A stretch of DNA of 42,585 nt from RXIX01 sp003989075 (GCA_029780415.1 JAKOYN010000172.1:1-42585); one strand, 5' to 3'; shown: positions 1-8,453, counted from the stretch's first letter. Translations and numbers: made by a program. Notes: generated by a model from the sequence alone, not told the origin.

Positions 1-108
1 GATGCGGAAAGTCAGATGGTGGCCTGGGATGCGTTGCCCGACTGGCTGGGTGCCCGGCTTGCCGCAGAGCGCGCCGCGTGTGATCCGGAGCGGGGCGCGG
101 CGGACTGA
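1..108 (+). CDS. C-terminal end of an unidentified protein (partial)
   Basis: An open frame enters from the left edge and ends at a TGA at 106-108, giving the last 35 residues of a protein. The tail contains the stretch VAWDALPDWLGARLAAE and then becomes Arg/Ala/Gly rich. It is compositionally normal for this genome. I do not recognise the family from this fragment. It is followed by non-coding DNA with DnaA boxes, so it is probably the last gene of a plus-strand unit. Confidence 0.5.
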   Translation, partial: DAESQMVAWDALPDWLGARLAAERAACDPERGAAD

Positions 109-120
109 GCGCGGCAAAAG

Positions 121-342
121 TTATCCACAGAACCTGTGGATAACTCTGTGGATAACTTTGGTGCGCAGCGGGTAACTGTGCGTCCTCGCTCACATAATGA
201 CAATTTGATGACTTTTTGATCATCGGTTTTTTGTGTTCTATTTCAGGTGCTTGCGTTTAAATTGCGGAATTTGGCGAAGATTTTGCGGCGAAACGGAGCA
301 CGGCGCGCACCAGAGAATGGCACTGCATAAGCCTGTGGATAA
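121..342. promoter_or_regulatory. DnaA-box cluster with AT-rich flank
   Basis: Four perfect matches to the DnaA box TTATCCACA lie in a non-coding stretch: 121-129 (forward), and 135-143, 147-155 and 334-342 (reverse complement). The first two form an inverted repeat with 10-bp arms (121-130 and 134-143) around AAC. The second and third repeat directly with a 12-bp period. Between the third and fourth boxes, about 190-270, the DNA is unusually AT-rich for this genome, with T-runs near 213 and 226. Tight DnaA boxes beside an AT-rich block are typical of replication origins, but also of DnaA-titrating or DnaA-regulated sites. No dnaA, dnaN, rpmH or mnmG gene is visible here. Confidence 0.7.
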
Positions 343-387
343 GTCAAGCCCCTGGGTGGCCGGGTCCATGTCCGGCCGGGATAATGG

Positions 388-660
388 TCATATGATCCGG
401 AAGCCGGACTGGGTATGCGATGGGCATTTTTCGCAGTCAACGGCGCTGACCTGAGCCAGTGGCGGACCCTGCCAGAGCCAGTTGCGCAGGGCGAGCACGG
501 CGCGTTCCTCGCCGCAGGCGAGCACCTCGACTCGTCGATCCGGCAGGTTGCGCACATAACCGCTCAGGCCCAGCATCTGGGCGTGCTCGGCGGTGGCGTA
601 GCGAAAGCCGACGCCCTGCACGCGGCCGCTGACCTGGCAGCGCAGGCACAGGATGCTCAT
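388..660 (-). CDS. acyP: Acylphosphatase
   Basis: A 90-residue protein covering the whole acylphosphatase fold. It hydrolyses the carboxyl-phosphate bond of acyl phosphates in the cytoplasm. The signature SGRVQGVGFR at residues 11-20 forms the phosphate-binding loop and supplies the catalytic Arg20. The second signature GYVRNLPD places the catalytic Asn at residue 38. Length matches the family (about 90). The ATG at 660-658 overlaps the TGA of the upstream thioredoxin gene (659-657) as ATGA, so the two are probably translationally coupled. Downstream lies the DnaA-box region. Confidence 0.93.
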   Translation of the reverse strand: MSILCLRCQVSGRVQGVGFRYATAEHAQMLGLSGYVRNLPDRRVEVLACGEERAVLALRNWLWQGPPLAQVSAVDCEKCPSHTQSGFRII

Positions 661-1169
661 GGCGTAGACCGCGCTGCCGCAGGCGCTGCGATGCGTGCCG
701 CCAGCATGGCCGCGTTGATGCTGCCCAGATGGGTATCGACCAGCGTACCGCTTGGGTCGATCAGGAAGGTGGTCGGCAAGCCCTGCACGGCAAAGCCGGG
801 CACCGGTTTGGCCATGCTGAGGGCGATGGGAAACGTTACGCCCAGACGCTCGGTGAACAGGCGCAATTCGCTGGCCGGCAGGTTTTCGAAATTGACGCCG
901 ATCACCGTCGCCCGGTCAGCGTGCTGCTCGTGAAAGGTCTGCAGTTCAGGCATTTCCAGCAGGCAGGGTGCACACCAGCTGGCCCAGAAGTTAACCACCA
1001 CCCAGCGGCCGCGAAAATCCGCCAGTTGCACTGCCTGTCCGTTCAGGCCGGGCAGGGTGAAATGCAGTGGCCGCGCGCTGGCGCCCAGGCTGATCAGCAA
1101 CAGCGCCAGTATCCATGCGGGACGCAGACCGATGCGACCGGGATTCATGCGGAAGATGGGGGGCGACAT
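657..1169 (-). CDS. TlpA/ResA-family thiol-disulfide oxidoreductase
   Basis: A 170-residue periplasmic thioredoxin-like protein. Residues 18-32 form a hydrophobic signal or anchor. The fold follows, with WCAPC at residues 65-69 (redox Cys66/Cys69) and a cis-Pro in the segment GLPTTFLID. Such proteins reduce or exchange disulfides in exported proteins, often for cytochrome c maturation or oxidative stress; the substrate here is unknown. An AGGAG nine bases upstream supports the ATG at 1169; Met8 at 1148 is a possible alternative. The gene sits between a small lipoprotein gene and acyP on the same strand and overlaps acyP by 4 bp, so an operon is likely. No cytochrome-maturation genes are visible. 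Confidence 0.88.
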   Translation of the reverse strand: MSPPIFRMNPGRIGLRPAWILALLLISLGASARPLHFTLPGLNGQAVQLADFRGRWVVVNFWASWCAPCLLEMPELQTFHEQHADRATVIGVNFENLPASELRLFTERLGVTFPIALSMAKPVPGFAVQGLPTTFLIDPSGTLVDTHLGSINAAMLAARIAAPAAARSTP

Positions 1170-1222
1170 GGAGGCGTTCTCCTGCGCGGAGGTCCGGCGG
1201 AACCCGCTCGGGCAACGATGGA

Positions 1223-1564
1223 TCAGAGGGAACCGGAGGCGTTGGCCGGCAGGGGCGGGCTGGCCTGCTCACGGGCGCGGATGGCCTGGTCACGTGCGTC
1301 AAGAGCATGCTGGCGGGCGTTGTCATAGGCGCCGGCTTCCAGTTCGCTTTGCGCCTTCAGCAGCAGCTGGCGAGCCTTTTGCAGCGTGTCGGCGGCGGGC
1401 GGCGCAATACTGGTTTGCTCGGCGACATGAATGGCCTGCCGGGCATCGCTCATTTCCTGCACGGGCGCGCTGGCACAGGCGGCCAGCGCCAGGCAGGCAA
1501 CAGCCAGCGACGAAGATCGGAGCCGCTTGGGCAAGGTCTTGAAAGGACGGCGGAACCGCTGCAT
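1223..1564 (-). CDS. Small lipoprotein, DUF4398-like
   Basis: A 113-residue protein from the ATG at 1564. The basic N-terminus is followed by a hydrophobic stretch ending in a lipobox (LALAAC), so the Cys is probably lipidated and the protein anchored in the outer membrane. The mature part is a helical, Ala/Gln/Arg-rich coiled-coil-like region with the pattern DARQAI...A..LLKAQ.EL..G.YD.A...A, which resembles DUF4398 proteins. The frame could start upstream at a GTG (1615), but the signal sequence favours 1564. Function is unknown. It heads a minus-strand group with the thioredoxin and acyP. Confidence 0.72.
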   Translation of the reverse strand: MQRFRRPFKTLPKRLRSSSLAVACLALAACASAPVQEMSDARQAIHVAEQTSIAPPAADTLQKARQLLLKAQSELEAGAYDNARQHALDARDQAIRAREQASPPLPANASGSL

Positions 1565-1703
1565 TGCGTCTATCGGGATTGGAAGGAAAAGTGTCACTAT
1601 CAAGCAAGCTAGCACCGGCCATTCGTATCGTCAAGCAAGCGTGATGCAGCGGTGAGCCGGGGTGTGGATTGCGCCAAACGACGGTGTGAAGGAGAAAAAA
1701 TAC

Positions 1704-2306
1704 ATGGCCGATATCCTGATTTTGTACTACAGCCGGACCGGTGGCACGGCGGAAATGGCCCGACAGATTGCCCGTGGTGTTGAACAGGTGCCCGGCATGA
1801 GCGCGCGCTTGCGGACCGTGCCGGCGGTATCAAGCGTTTGCGAGGCGGTCGAGGACGATATTCCCGCTGCCGGACCTCCCTATGTGTGTGCCGATGATCT
1901 GCGTGAATGTGCAGGGCTGGCGCTGGGCAGTCCGACCCGTTTTGGCAACATGGCTGCACCGCTGAAATATTTTCTCGATTCGACCGGCGGCCTGTGGCTG
2001 GCGGGTGCGCTGGCCGGCAAGCCTGCGGCCGTGTTCACCTCGGCATCGACCCTGCATGGCGGCCATGAATCGACCCTGCTGAGCATGATGCTGCCGCTGT
2101 TGCATCATGGCATGCTGCTGGTTGGTGTGCCGTTTACCGAAGCAGCGCTGAGCGAAACACGTGCCGGTGGTACGCCCTATGGGCCGAGTCACTGGTCAGG
2201 ACCAATGTCGAATGCAGTGCTGGGCGCCGAGGAAAAGCAGTTGTGCCGGGCGCTGGGGCGGCGTCTCGCGGAACTGGCCTGGCGTCTGCGTGAGCCCGCG
2301 CCATGA
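1704..2306 (+). CDS. WrbA-like NAD(P)H:quinone oxidoreductase (flavodoxin fold)
   Basis: A 200-residue flavodoxin-fold protein beginning ADILILYYSRTGGTAEMARQ, in which the SRTGGTAEMA loop binds the FMN phosphate. Later family features are GLALGSPTRFGNMAAPLKYFLD and HGGHESTLLSMMLPLLHHGM, as in WrbA-type quinone reductases. Such enzymes carry out two-electron reduction of quinones in the cytoplasm. The ATG at 1704 is preceded by GGAG with good spacing; the longer frame from 1662 adds 14 unlikely residues. The stop overlaps the start of the DUF2069 gene (ATGA, 2303-2306), an arrangement I recall from other gammaproteobacteria. wrbA is the closest named relative, but orthology is not proven. Confidence 0.88.
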   Translation: MADILILYYSRTGGTAEMARQIARGVEQVPGMSARLRTVPAVSSVCEAVEDDIPAAGPPYVCADDLRECAGLALGSPTRFGNMAAPLKYFLDSTGGLWLAGALAGKPAAVFTSASTLHGGHESTLLSMMLPLLHHGMLLVGVPFTEAALSETRAGGTPYGPSHWSGPMSNAVLGAEEKQLCRALGRRLAELAWRLREPAP

Positions 2307-2656
2307 GCCGGCTCTGGTACACGCTGACGCTGGGTGCCTATTTTGGCCTGCTGGGGGTATTGACGCTGTGGTTCGCCTGGCTGGAGCCGGCGGCGCGCAT
2401 CCCGGTGGCCTTGGTCTTGTTAGTGCTGGTCGCGCCGCTGCTGGCTCCGTTGCGCGGCCTGTTGCACGGTCGTCCCTATACCTTCGCCTGGACCAGCTTC
2501 CTGGCGCTGTTCTATTTCACGGTCGGGGTGTTTAATGCTGCGGGCCCGATGGCGTACCCCTGGCTGGCCTGGCTGGAAATGGCCTGCAGTGTGTTGCTGT
2601 TTCTGGGTGCGATTCTGTTCGTGCGCGAGCGGCGGCTGGCATCGCCGCCGGCCTGA
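2303..2656 (+). CDS. DUF2069 inner-membrane protein
   Basis: A 117-residue, strongly hydrophobic protein with about four predicted membrane segments (roughly residues 7-27, 33-50, 62-80, 86-105) and a short basic tail. The pattern RGLLHGRPYTFAWTSFLALFYF matches the core of the DUF2069 family, small inner-membrane proteins of gamma- and betaproteobacteria with no known function. Its start overlaps the end of the WrbA-like gene, so the two are probably co-translated. The next transcription unit (initiator tRNA) has its own promoter. Confidence 0.85.
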   Translation: MSRLWYTLTLGAYFGLLGVLTLWFAWLEPAARIPVALVLLVLVAPLLAPLRGLLHGRPYTFAWTSFLALFYFTVGVFNAAGPMAYPWLAWLEMACSVLLFLGAILFVRERRLASPPA

Positions 2657-2742
2657 AGCGGGTGCCCGGCGCCGGGAACTGTTGCCGGTGGCATGGGTCT
2701 TCTGTCATACGGGATAACCACAGCCGGCGTGAAAATTAGCAC

Positions 2743-2771
2743 TTGCAAGCGGGTTTGTTCTTGTGTAATAT
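2743..2771 (+). promoter_or_regulatory. Sigma-70-type promoter of the initiator tRNA
   Basis: A -35-like TTGCAA (2743-2748) and a -10-like TAATAT (2766-2771) are separated by exactly 17 bp. The predicted start, about 2778, is a few bases before the tRNA 5' end at 2785. It is one of the best sigma-70 matches in the window, as expected for a stable RNA gene. Confidence 0.75.
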
Positions 2772-2784
2772 TCCTATTCTCTGA

Positions 2785-2861
<77 letters not shown>

Positions 2862-2872
2862 GTTTTACAAGG

Positions 2873-2894
2873 AAGCCCGTTAAGGGCTTTTTTT
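2873..2894 (+). terminator. Intrinsic terminator after the initiator tRNA
   Basis: Stem AAGCCC (2873-2878) and GGGCTT (2884-2889) with a 5-nt loop, followed by a run of T (to 2894). It lies 12 nt after the tRNA and before rimP. It would end most tRNA transcripts and let a fraction enter the nusA operon. Confidence 0.8.
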
Positions 2895-3023
2895 GTGCCG
2901 GCTGTCGCGAGGTGGGCTCGGAATGCCAGGTTCGCGGTGGCGGATTGGAAGGCCGTGGCGCCCGACCTTAGCGTCCCTGTGCTGTTTGCGCCGTGGTGGA
3001 TCGACCAGCTTCGTAAAGCGAGT

Positions 3024-3043
3024 GGGCCGCAGGCCCCTTTTTT
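3024..3043 (+). terminator. Second intrinsic terminator, in the rimP leader
   Basis: Stem GGGCC (3024-3028) and GGCCC (3032-3036) with loop GCA, then six T at 3038-3043. It ends only about 17 nt before the rimP start codon, so it sits inside the operon leader rather than after a gene. Read-through would be needed to express rimP-nusA-infB from the metY promoter, which makes it a candidate NusA-responsive attenuator. Confidence 0.65.
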
Positions 3044-3059
3044 GTTTCCGGTGATCGAA

Positions 3060-3518
3060 ATGCGCCAGGATGTTCAAACGCTCAGGCGGTTGTTGGCGGC
3101 CGTGGTGGAAGCCATGGGCTATGAATTAGTCGGCGTGGAATTTCATGCCCGGTATGCGAATGCGCTGTTGCGCATCTATATCGACAGCGAAAACGGTATC
3201 ACCCTGGATGATTGCCAACGGGTCAGTCATCAGGTCAGCGGGGTCCTGGATGTCGAGGATCCGATCGCTGGGCAGTACACGCTGGAAGTGTCCTCGCCCG
3301 GACTGGAACGCCCCCTGTTCGAGGCGCGGCATTTCGAGCGCTTCGCTGGTTCCGAAGTGCGTATCCAGTTGCGCGAGCTGCAGGAAGGTCGGCGCAAGCT
3401 GCTCGGGCGCCTGCTGGGCATGCAGGGTGATGAGGTGGTGATCGTCGATAGCGACGGGCGGGAATGGCGGGTGCTGCTGGAGCGGATCGAAAAGGCGCGA
3501 CTAGTGCCAGCGCTCTAA
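3060..3518 (+). CDS. rimP: Ribosome maturation factor RimP
   Basis: A 152-residue protein that helps assemble the 30S subunit. The family core is clear: VVEAMGYELVGVEF near the N-terminus, LRIYIDSENGITLDDCQRVS, and YTLEVSSPGLERPL. The length equals typical RimP. The frame extends upstream to 2895, but that would include the leader terminator, so the ATG at 3060 is preferred although no strong Shine-Dalgarno sequence precedes it. It is the first protein gene of the nusA operon, and the weak start plus the terminator just upstream suggest low, regulated expression. Confidence 0.93.
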   Translation: MRQDVQTLRRLLAAVVEAMGYELVGVEFHARYANALLRIYIDSENGITLDDCQRVSHQVSGVLDVEDPIAGQYTLEVSSPGLERPLFEARHFERFAGSEVRIQLRELQEGRRKLLGRLLGMQGDEVVIVDSDGREWRVLLERIEKARLVPAL

Positions 3519-3561
3519 GGCAGGGCGGCGAGGGGCGAATCCGGCTGGGAGACAGAGCAAC

Positions 3562-5091
3562 ATGCGCGGTAAAGAGATTAAAGAAGGCAATAAGGAAATC
3601 CTGCTGGTAGTGGATGCCGTCTCCAACGAGAAAGGGGTCAACAAGGAAGTCATCTTCAGCGCGCTGGAAACCGCGCTGGCCTCGGCAGCCAAGAAACGCT
3701 ATGAAGGCGGCGATCCCGACGTGCGGGTGGTGATCAATCGGCGCACTGGCGCTTACGAGACGATCCGGCGCTGGCTGGTAGTCGCCGATGACGCGCCGAT
3801 CGAAAGTCCCGAGCGGCAGCTGCGCCTGGCCGATGCCCGTGTGTTTCGGGCCAGTGCCGAGATCGGTGAATTCGTCGAGACTCTGCTGGAGAACGCGGAT
3901 TTTGGCGGGCGCATCGCCGCGCAGACCGCCAAGCAGGTCATCGTACAGAAGGTGCGCGATGCCGAGCGCGCCCAGATCGTCGACGCCTATCTGCATCGCA
4001 AGGGCGAGCTGATCAGCGGTGTGGTCAAGCGCCTCGAACGCGGTGACCTGATCGTCGATGTCGGGGGCAATGTCGAAGCTAGGATTGCCCGCGAGGATCT
4101 GATTCCGCGCGAATCGGTGCGCATCGGCGACCGGGTGCGCGGCTACCTCAAGGACGTGCGCGCCGAGAGCAAAGGTCCGCAACTGTTCATCAGCCGCGTG
4201 GTGCCGGAATATCTGGAGGCGCTGTTCACCCTGGAAGTGCCTGAGATCAATCAGGGCATCATTGAAATCAAGGGTGCCGCCCGTGATCCTGGCTCGCGGG
4301 CCAAAATCGCGGTCAAGAGCAAGGATGCGCGCATCGATCCGATTGGCGCCTGTGTTGGCATGCGTGGCGCCCGGGTGCAGAGCGTCACCAATGAACTGGC
4401 CGGTGAGCGTATCGATATCGTCCAGTGGGATGATGACTCCATCCGCTTTGTCATGAATGCCATGTCGCCAGCGGAAGTCGAGTCGATCATCGTCGATGAA
4501 GACACCCACAGCATGGACATCATCGTCACTGATGAACGGCAGCTGGCCCAGGCAATCGGCAAGGGCGGTCAGAACGTGCAGCTGGCCAGTCGCCTGACCG
4601 GCTGGACCCTGAACGTGATCACCCGTGCCCAGGACCAGGCCCGGCGTGGCCAGGAAGATGGCGCGCTGTTGCAGCTGTTCAGCGATCAACTCGGTGTCGA
4701 TGAGGAGATCGCGGCGATCCTGGTGCGCGAGGGCTTTGCCAGCCTCGAAGAAGTCGCCTATGTGCCGGAGCGCGAGATGCTGGAGATTGAGGAATTCGAC
4801 GAGGGCCTGGTTGAGGAGCTGCGCGGGCGGGCGCGCGATGTGCTGCTGACCCGGGCGATCGCCGCCGAGGAACAATTGGGCAGTGACCAGCCGGCTGACG
4901 ACCTGCTGCGCATGGAAGGCATGGACAAGGCGCTGGCGTTTACGCTGGCCAGTCGCGGCATCAAGACCATGGACGATCTGGCCGAGCTGTCGGTGGATGA
5001 TCTGAACGAAATCGCCCAACTGGGTGAAGAGCGGGCCGCGCGGCTGATCATGACGGCGCGGGCGCCTTGGTTTTCGCAGAACGAGCGGTAG
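3562..5091 (+). CDS. nusA: Transcription termination/antitermination factor NusA
   Basis: A 509-residue RNA polymerase-binding factor affecting pausing, termination and antitermination. Domain order is standard: N-terminal polymerase-binding domain (about 10-140, with NKEILLVVDAVSNEKGV), S1 domain (about 145-210), KH1 and KH2 (about 240-355, including IGKGGQNVQLASRLTG), and two C-terminal acidic repeats (about 370-500) as in gammaproteobacteria. Compared with the usual start MNKEILL, this copy has an extra MRGKEIKEG; no other start codon is available in frame and GGGAG precedes the ATG. It follows rimP by 43 bp and precedes infB, as in most proteobacteria. Confidence 0.97.
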   Translation: MRGKEIKEGNKEILLVVDAVSNEKGVNKEVIFSALETALASAAKKRYEGGDPDVRVVINRRTGAYETIRRWLVVADDAPIESPERQLRLADARVFRASAEIGEFVETLLENADFGGRIAAQTAKQVIVQKVRDAERAQIVDAYLHRKGELISGVVKRLERGDLIVDVGGNVEARIAREDLIPRESVRIGDRVRGYLKDVRAESKGPQLFISRVVPEYLEALFTLEVPEINQGIIEIKGAARDPGSRAKIAVKSKDARIDPIGACVGMRGARVQSVTNELAGERIDIVQWDDDSIRFVMNAMSPAEVESIIVDEDTHSMDIIVTDERQLAQAIGKGGQNVQLASRLTGWTLNVITRAQDQARRGQEDGALLQLFSDQLGVDEEIAAILVREGFASLEEVAYVPEREMLEIEEFDEGLVEELRGRARDVLLTRAIAAEEQLGSDQPADDLLRMEGMDKALAFTLASRGIKTMDDLAELSVDDLNEIAQLGEERAARLIMTARAPWFSQNER

Positions 5092-5117
5092 GGCCGGCTC
5101 GTCTTGAGGGTGGTGAG

Positions 5118-7982
5118 ATGACGGATGTAACGGTCAAGCAGTTTGCGACGGTCGTCGGCATACCGGTGGATCGCCTGCTGGAGCAGTTCGCTGAGGCCGG
5201 GATCACGGTATCCGGGGCGGATGCTGCGATCACGGAAAAGCAGAAGCTGGATCTCCTGGCGCATCTGCGCAAGAGCCATGGCAACCGGCCGGCTCCAGGG
5301 GCGAGTGAACCCAAGCGGATCACGCTCAAGCGCAAGACGCATAGCGAGATCAGAATGACCGGGGGTGCCGCCGGTCAGGTTAAGACGGTGAGCGTTGAAG
5401 TGCGCAAGAAGCGTACCTACGTCAAGCGCAGTCTGGTCGAGGATGAGGCAGCGCGCCCCGCTGCCGAAGCGGCCGGGGCAGTCGCACCGGTTGCAGCGCC
5501 AGTTCCGGCACCGGTCGTTGCCGAAGTGAATGTGCCTCTGGTTGCGGTTACCCCGGTGCAGCCCGAAGCCGAAGCCGAAGCTGTCGCTGCGCTGCCCGGG
5601 GTGGTATCCGCGCCGGTGGCGGAAAGCATGCCGGTGGTCGAAGCATCGTCGGCTGTGCCGGAGGATGCAGCGTCGCCGCAGCCTGTGGAAGTGCCCCAGA
5701 CCCCAGCGGCAGCACCCCGGTCTCGGGGTGACGATGCGCCGCGCCCCCGGTCCGGTGCCGGCGGTGCCCGCCGTGGCCCAGAACGGCCCGCTGCACCCCG
5801 GAGTGGTGGTGGCGAGGCGCGTATTCGCAAGAGCGACATGGGGCCGGTGGCGATTCAGGTACAGCGCCGCGCCGATGTCGAGGCAGCGGCGGAAGCTGAG
5901 GTCAAGGCACGCAAACGCGCCGAGAATCCGCCAGCGCCGCCGGTCGTCGCCGTGCCTCCTCCGGTGGTACCTGCTACCGCGCCGGATACCCGGACCCGCA
6001 AGCGCCCCGACGCACCGCCGCGTCCCGCTGCGGCTGCCGCCAAGCGTCGTGGCGAACCTGCGGCTGACGCCGGCCGGCGCCGTGATGAGGGACCGGGCGA
6101 GGCCGGGCTGGCGCGTGCCGGGCGCGGTGAAGCAGACGGCGGCGATCGCCGCAAATCCAAGAAATCCCGCAGTGGCAAGGGCGCCGCGCCGGCCATGCAG
6201 CAGCGTCACGGCTTCGCCAAGCCCACCGCCCCGGTGGTGCGTGAAGTGGCTCTGCCCGAATCGATCAGCGTCGCCGATCTGGCGCAGCGCATGTCGGTCA
6301 AGGCCGCCGAGGTGGTCAAGAACCTGTTCAAGATGGGGCTGATGGTCACCATCAACCAGGTCATCGATCAGGAAACCGCAGCGCTGGTGGTCGAGGAAAT
6401 GGGCCACACCTACAAGCTGCTGAACGAGAATGCGCTGGAAGAAGAGCTGGCCGCCGAGAGCGGTGCCAGCGACGCATTGCCGCGGCCGCCGGTGGTGACC
6501 ATCATGGGTCACGTCGACCACGGCAAGACCTCGCTGCTCGACTACATCCGCCGCACCCGCGTTGCCGCTGGCGAGGCGGGCGGCATCACCCAGCACATCG
6601 GCGCCTATCACGTTCGCACGTCCAAGGGCGTGGTGACCTTCCTCGATACGCCTGGTCATGCCGCGTTTACCGCGATGCGTGCCCGTGGTGCCAAGGCTAC
6701 TGACATCGTCGTGCTGGTGGTGGCCGCTGATGATGGCGTCATGCCGCAGACCCTGGAAGCCATCCAGCATGCCCGCGCCGCCGGCGTACCGATCGTGGTC
6801 GCGGTCAACAAGATGGACAAATCGTCCGCCGACCCGGAACGGGTCAAGAGCGAACTGTCGGTGCAGGGCGTGATTTCCGAGGAATGGGGCGGTGAGAATC
6901 TGTTTGCCTATGTGTCCGCCAAGAGCGGCCTGGGCATCGACGACCTGCTCGACAAGATTCTGGTGCAGGCCGAGGTGCTGGAGCTGAAGTCGCCGGTGGA
7001 TGGCGTAGCCAAGGGCGTGGTGATCGAATCGCGCCTGGACAAGGGCCGCGGCCCGGTGGCGACCGTACTGGTGCAGCAGGGGACCCTGCGCAAGGGCGAT
7101 GTGATCCTCAGTGGTCTGGAGCACGGCCGGGTACGCGCCATGCTCAATGAGAACGGTCAGGGCGTCAGCGAGGCCGGACCCTCGATTCCGGTCGAGGTGC
7201 TGGGTCTGTCGGGTGCACCCAAGGCGGGCGACGAGGTGATCGTGGTCGCCGACGAGCGCAAGGCCCGTGAAATTGCCATGTTCCGTCAGGGCAAGATGCG
7301 CGAGGAGCAGACCAAGAAGCAGCAGATCAGCCTCGACGGCATTTTCGGCCAGTTCGAGGCCGGCCAGGTCAATGTGCTCAACGTGGTGTTCAAGGCCGAC
7401 GTGCAGGGTTCTGCCGAGGCGATTTTCGATGCCCTGAATCGCCTGTCCACCGACGAGGTACGGGTCAAGATCGTCGCCAGCGGCGTCGGTGGCCTCACCG
7501 AATCGGATGTCAATCTGGCCCACAATGCCAAGGCGATCATCATCGGCTTCAACGTGCGCGCCGACAGCGTGGCTAAGAAGCTCGCTGAGGAAGAAGGGCT
7601 GAAACTGCACTACTACAGCGTCATCTACGAGCTGATCGACGATGTCAAGAAAGCCATGGTCGGCATGCTTAAGCCGGAATTCCGCGAGGACATCATCGGT
7701 CTGGCCGATGTGCGTCAGGTGTTCCGCTCGCCCAAGTTTGGCGTAGTGGCTGGCTGTATGGTGGTCGATGGCGTGGTGCGGCGCAATAACCCGATTCGGG
7801 TGCTGCGCCAGAACGTGGTCATCTTCGAGGGCGCGCTCGATTCGCTGCGCCGCTTCAAGGACGATGTCAGCGAAGTGCGCGCCGGCACCGAATGCGGCAT
7901 GGGCGTGAAGAATTACAACGACATCCGCGAGGGCGATCATATCGAGGTCTTCGAGCGGGTGCAGGTGACGCGCACGCTCTGA
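5118..7982 (+). CDS. infB: Translation initiation factor IF-2
   Basis: A 954-residue GTPase that places initiator tRNA on the 30S subunit and promotes subunit joining. It has an N-terminal IF2_N domain (residues 1-50), a long Ala/Pro/Arg-rich low-complexity linker (about 110-370), a second IF2_N domain (about 380-435), and the GTPase domain with G1 GHVDHGKT (464-471), G3 DTPGH (510-514) and G4 NKMD (564-567). The remaining domains end FERVQVTRTL. GAGGGTGGTGAG just upstream supports the ATG at 5118. It lies 26 bp after nusA and 51 bp before rbfA. Its pairing with an initiator tRNA at the head of the same operon is a conserved gammaproteobacterial arrangement. Confidence 0.97.
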   Translation: MTDVTVKQFATVVGIPVDRLLEQFAEAGITVSGADAAITEKQKLDLLAHLRKSHGNRPAPGASEPKRITLKRKTHSEIRMTGGAAGQVKTVSVEVRKKRTYVKRSLVEDEAARPAAEAAGAVAPVAAPVPAPVVAEVNVPLVAVTPVQPEAEAEAVAALPGVVSAPVAESMPVVEASSAVPEDAASPQPVEVPQTPAAAPRSRGDDAPRPRSGAGGARRGPERPAAPRSGGGEARIRKSDMGPVAIQVQRRADVEAAAEAEVKARKRAENPPAPPVVAVPPPVVPATAPDTRTRKRPDAPPRPAAAAAKRRGEPAADAGRRRDEGPGEAGLARAGRGEADGGDRRKSKKSRSGKGAAPAMQQRHGFAKPTAPVVREVALPESISVADLAQRMSVKAAEVVKNLFKMGLMVTINQVIDQETAALVVEEMGHTYKLLNENALEEELAAESGASDALPRPPVVTIMGHVDHGKTSLLDYIRRTRVAAGEAGGITQHIGAYHVRTSKGVVTFLDTPGHAAFTAMRARGAKATDIVVLVVAADDGVMPQTLEAIQHARAAGVPIVVAVNKMDKSSADPERVKSELSVQGVISEEWGGENLFAYVSAKSGLGIDDLLDKILVQAEVLELKSPVDGVAKGVVIESRLDKGRGPVATVLVQQGTLRKGDVILSGLEHGRVRAMLNENGQGVSEAGPSIPVEVLGLSGAPKAGDEVIVVADERKAREIAMFRQGKMREEQTKKQQISLDGIFGQFEAGQVNVLNVVFKADVQGSAEAIFDALNRLSTDEVRVKIVASGVGGLTESDVNLAHNAKAIIIGFNVRADSVAKKLAEEEGLKLHYYSVIYELIDDVKKAMVGMLKPEFREDIIGLADVRQVFRSPKFGVVAGCMVVDGVVRRNNPIRVLRQNVVIFEGALDSLRRFKDDVSEVRAGTECGMGVKNYNDIREGDHIEVFERVQVTRTL

Positions 7983-8033
7983 TATGCCGGTTGCGCCGCT
8001 GACAAGTCCGATGAGCCTGGAACGAGGTCGATG

Positions 8034-8453
8034 ATGAAGCCCACTCCGCGTACCCGCCGTGTTGGCGAGCAGATTCGCCGTGATCTGGCCGAACTGATCC
8101 GCGATGAGCTGCGTGATCCGCGTCTGGCGCTGCTGTCGATGACCAGTGTCGAGGTCAGTCGCGACATGGCCTATGCGCGGATCTATGTCACCCTGGTCGG
8201 CGATGCGTCCGAGCGCGTCGAGCGGGTGGCCGAGCTCAACCGCGCAGCACCGCTGCTGCGGCGCGAGCTGGGCCGGCGCCTGCGTCTGCGGGTCATTCCC
8301 CGGCTGGAATTTCGCTATGACGAGGTGGTGGAACGCGGCGCGCAGCTGTCGGCGCTGATCGATGCGGCAGTGGCCGCCGATGCCCAGCGGCATCGCGATG
8401 ACAGCGACGCCTCCGACGCTGCGCCGGCCGCTGGAGACGATGGGCATGAATAG
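8034..8453 (+). CDS. rbfA: Ribosome-binding factor A
   Basis: A 139-residue 30S assembly factor needed for 16S rRNA 5'-end maturation and cold adaptation. The family core is visible: RVGEQIRRDLAELIRDELRDPRL, then DMAYARIYVTLVGD, then LRRELGRRLRLRVIPRLEFRYD. The C-terminal 25 residues are an acidic Asp/Ala-rich tail. Two ATGs lie in tandem (8031 and 8034); the second has better spacing from the GAGG upstream. Its end overlaps truB by 8 bp, so the pair is translationally coupled. Confidence 0.94.
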   Translation: MKPTPRTRRVGEQIRRDLAELIRDELRDPRLALLSMTSVEVSRDMAYARIYVTLVGDASERVERVAELNRAAPLLRRELGRRLRLRVIPRLEFRYDEVVERGAQLSALIDAAVAADAQRHRDDSDASDAAPAAGDDGHE

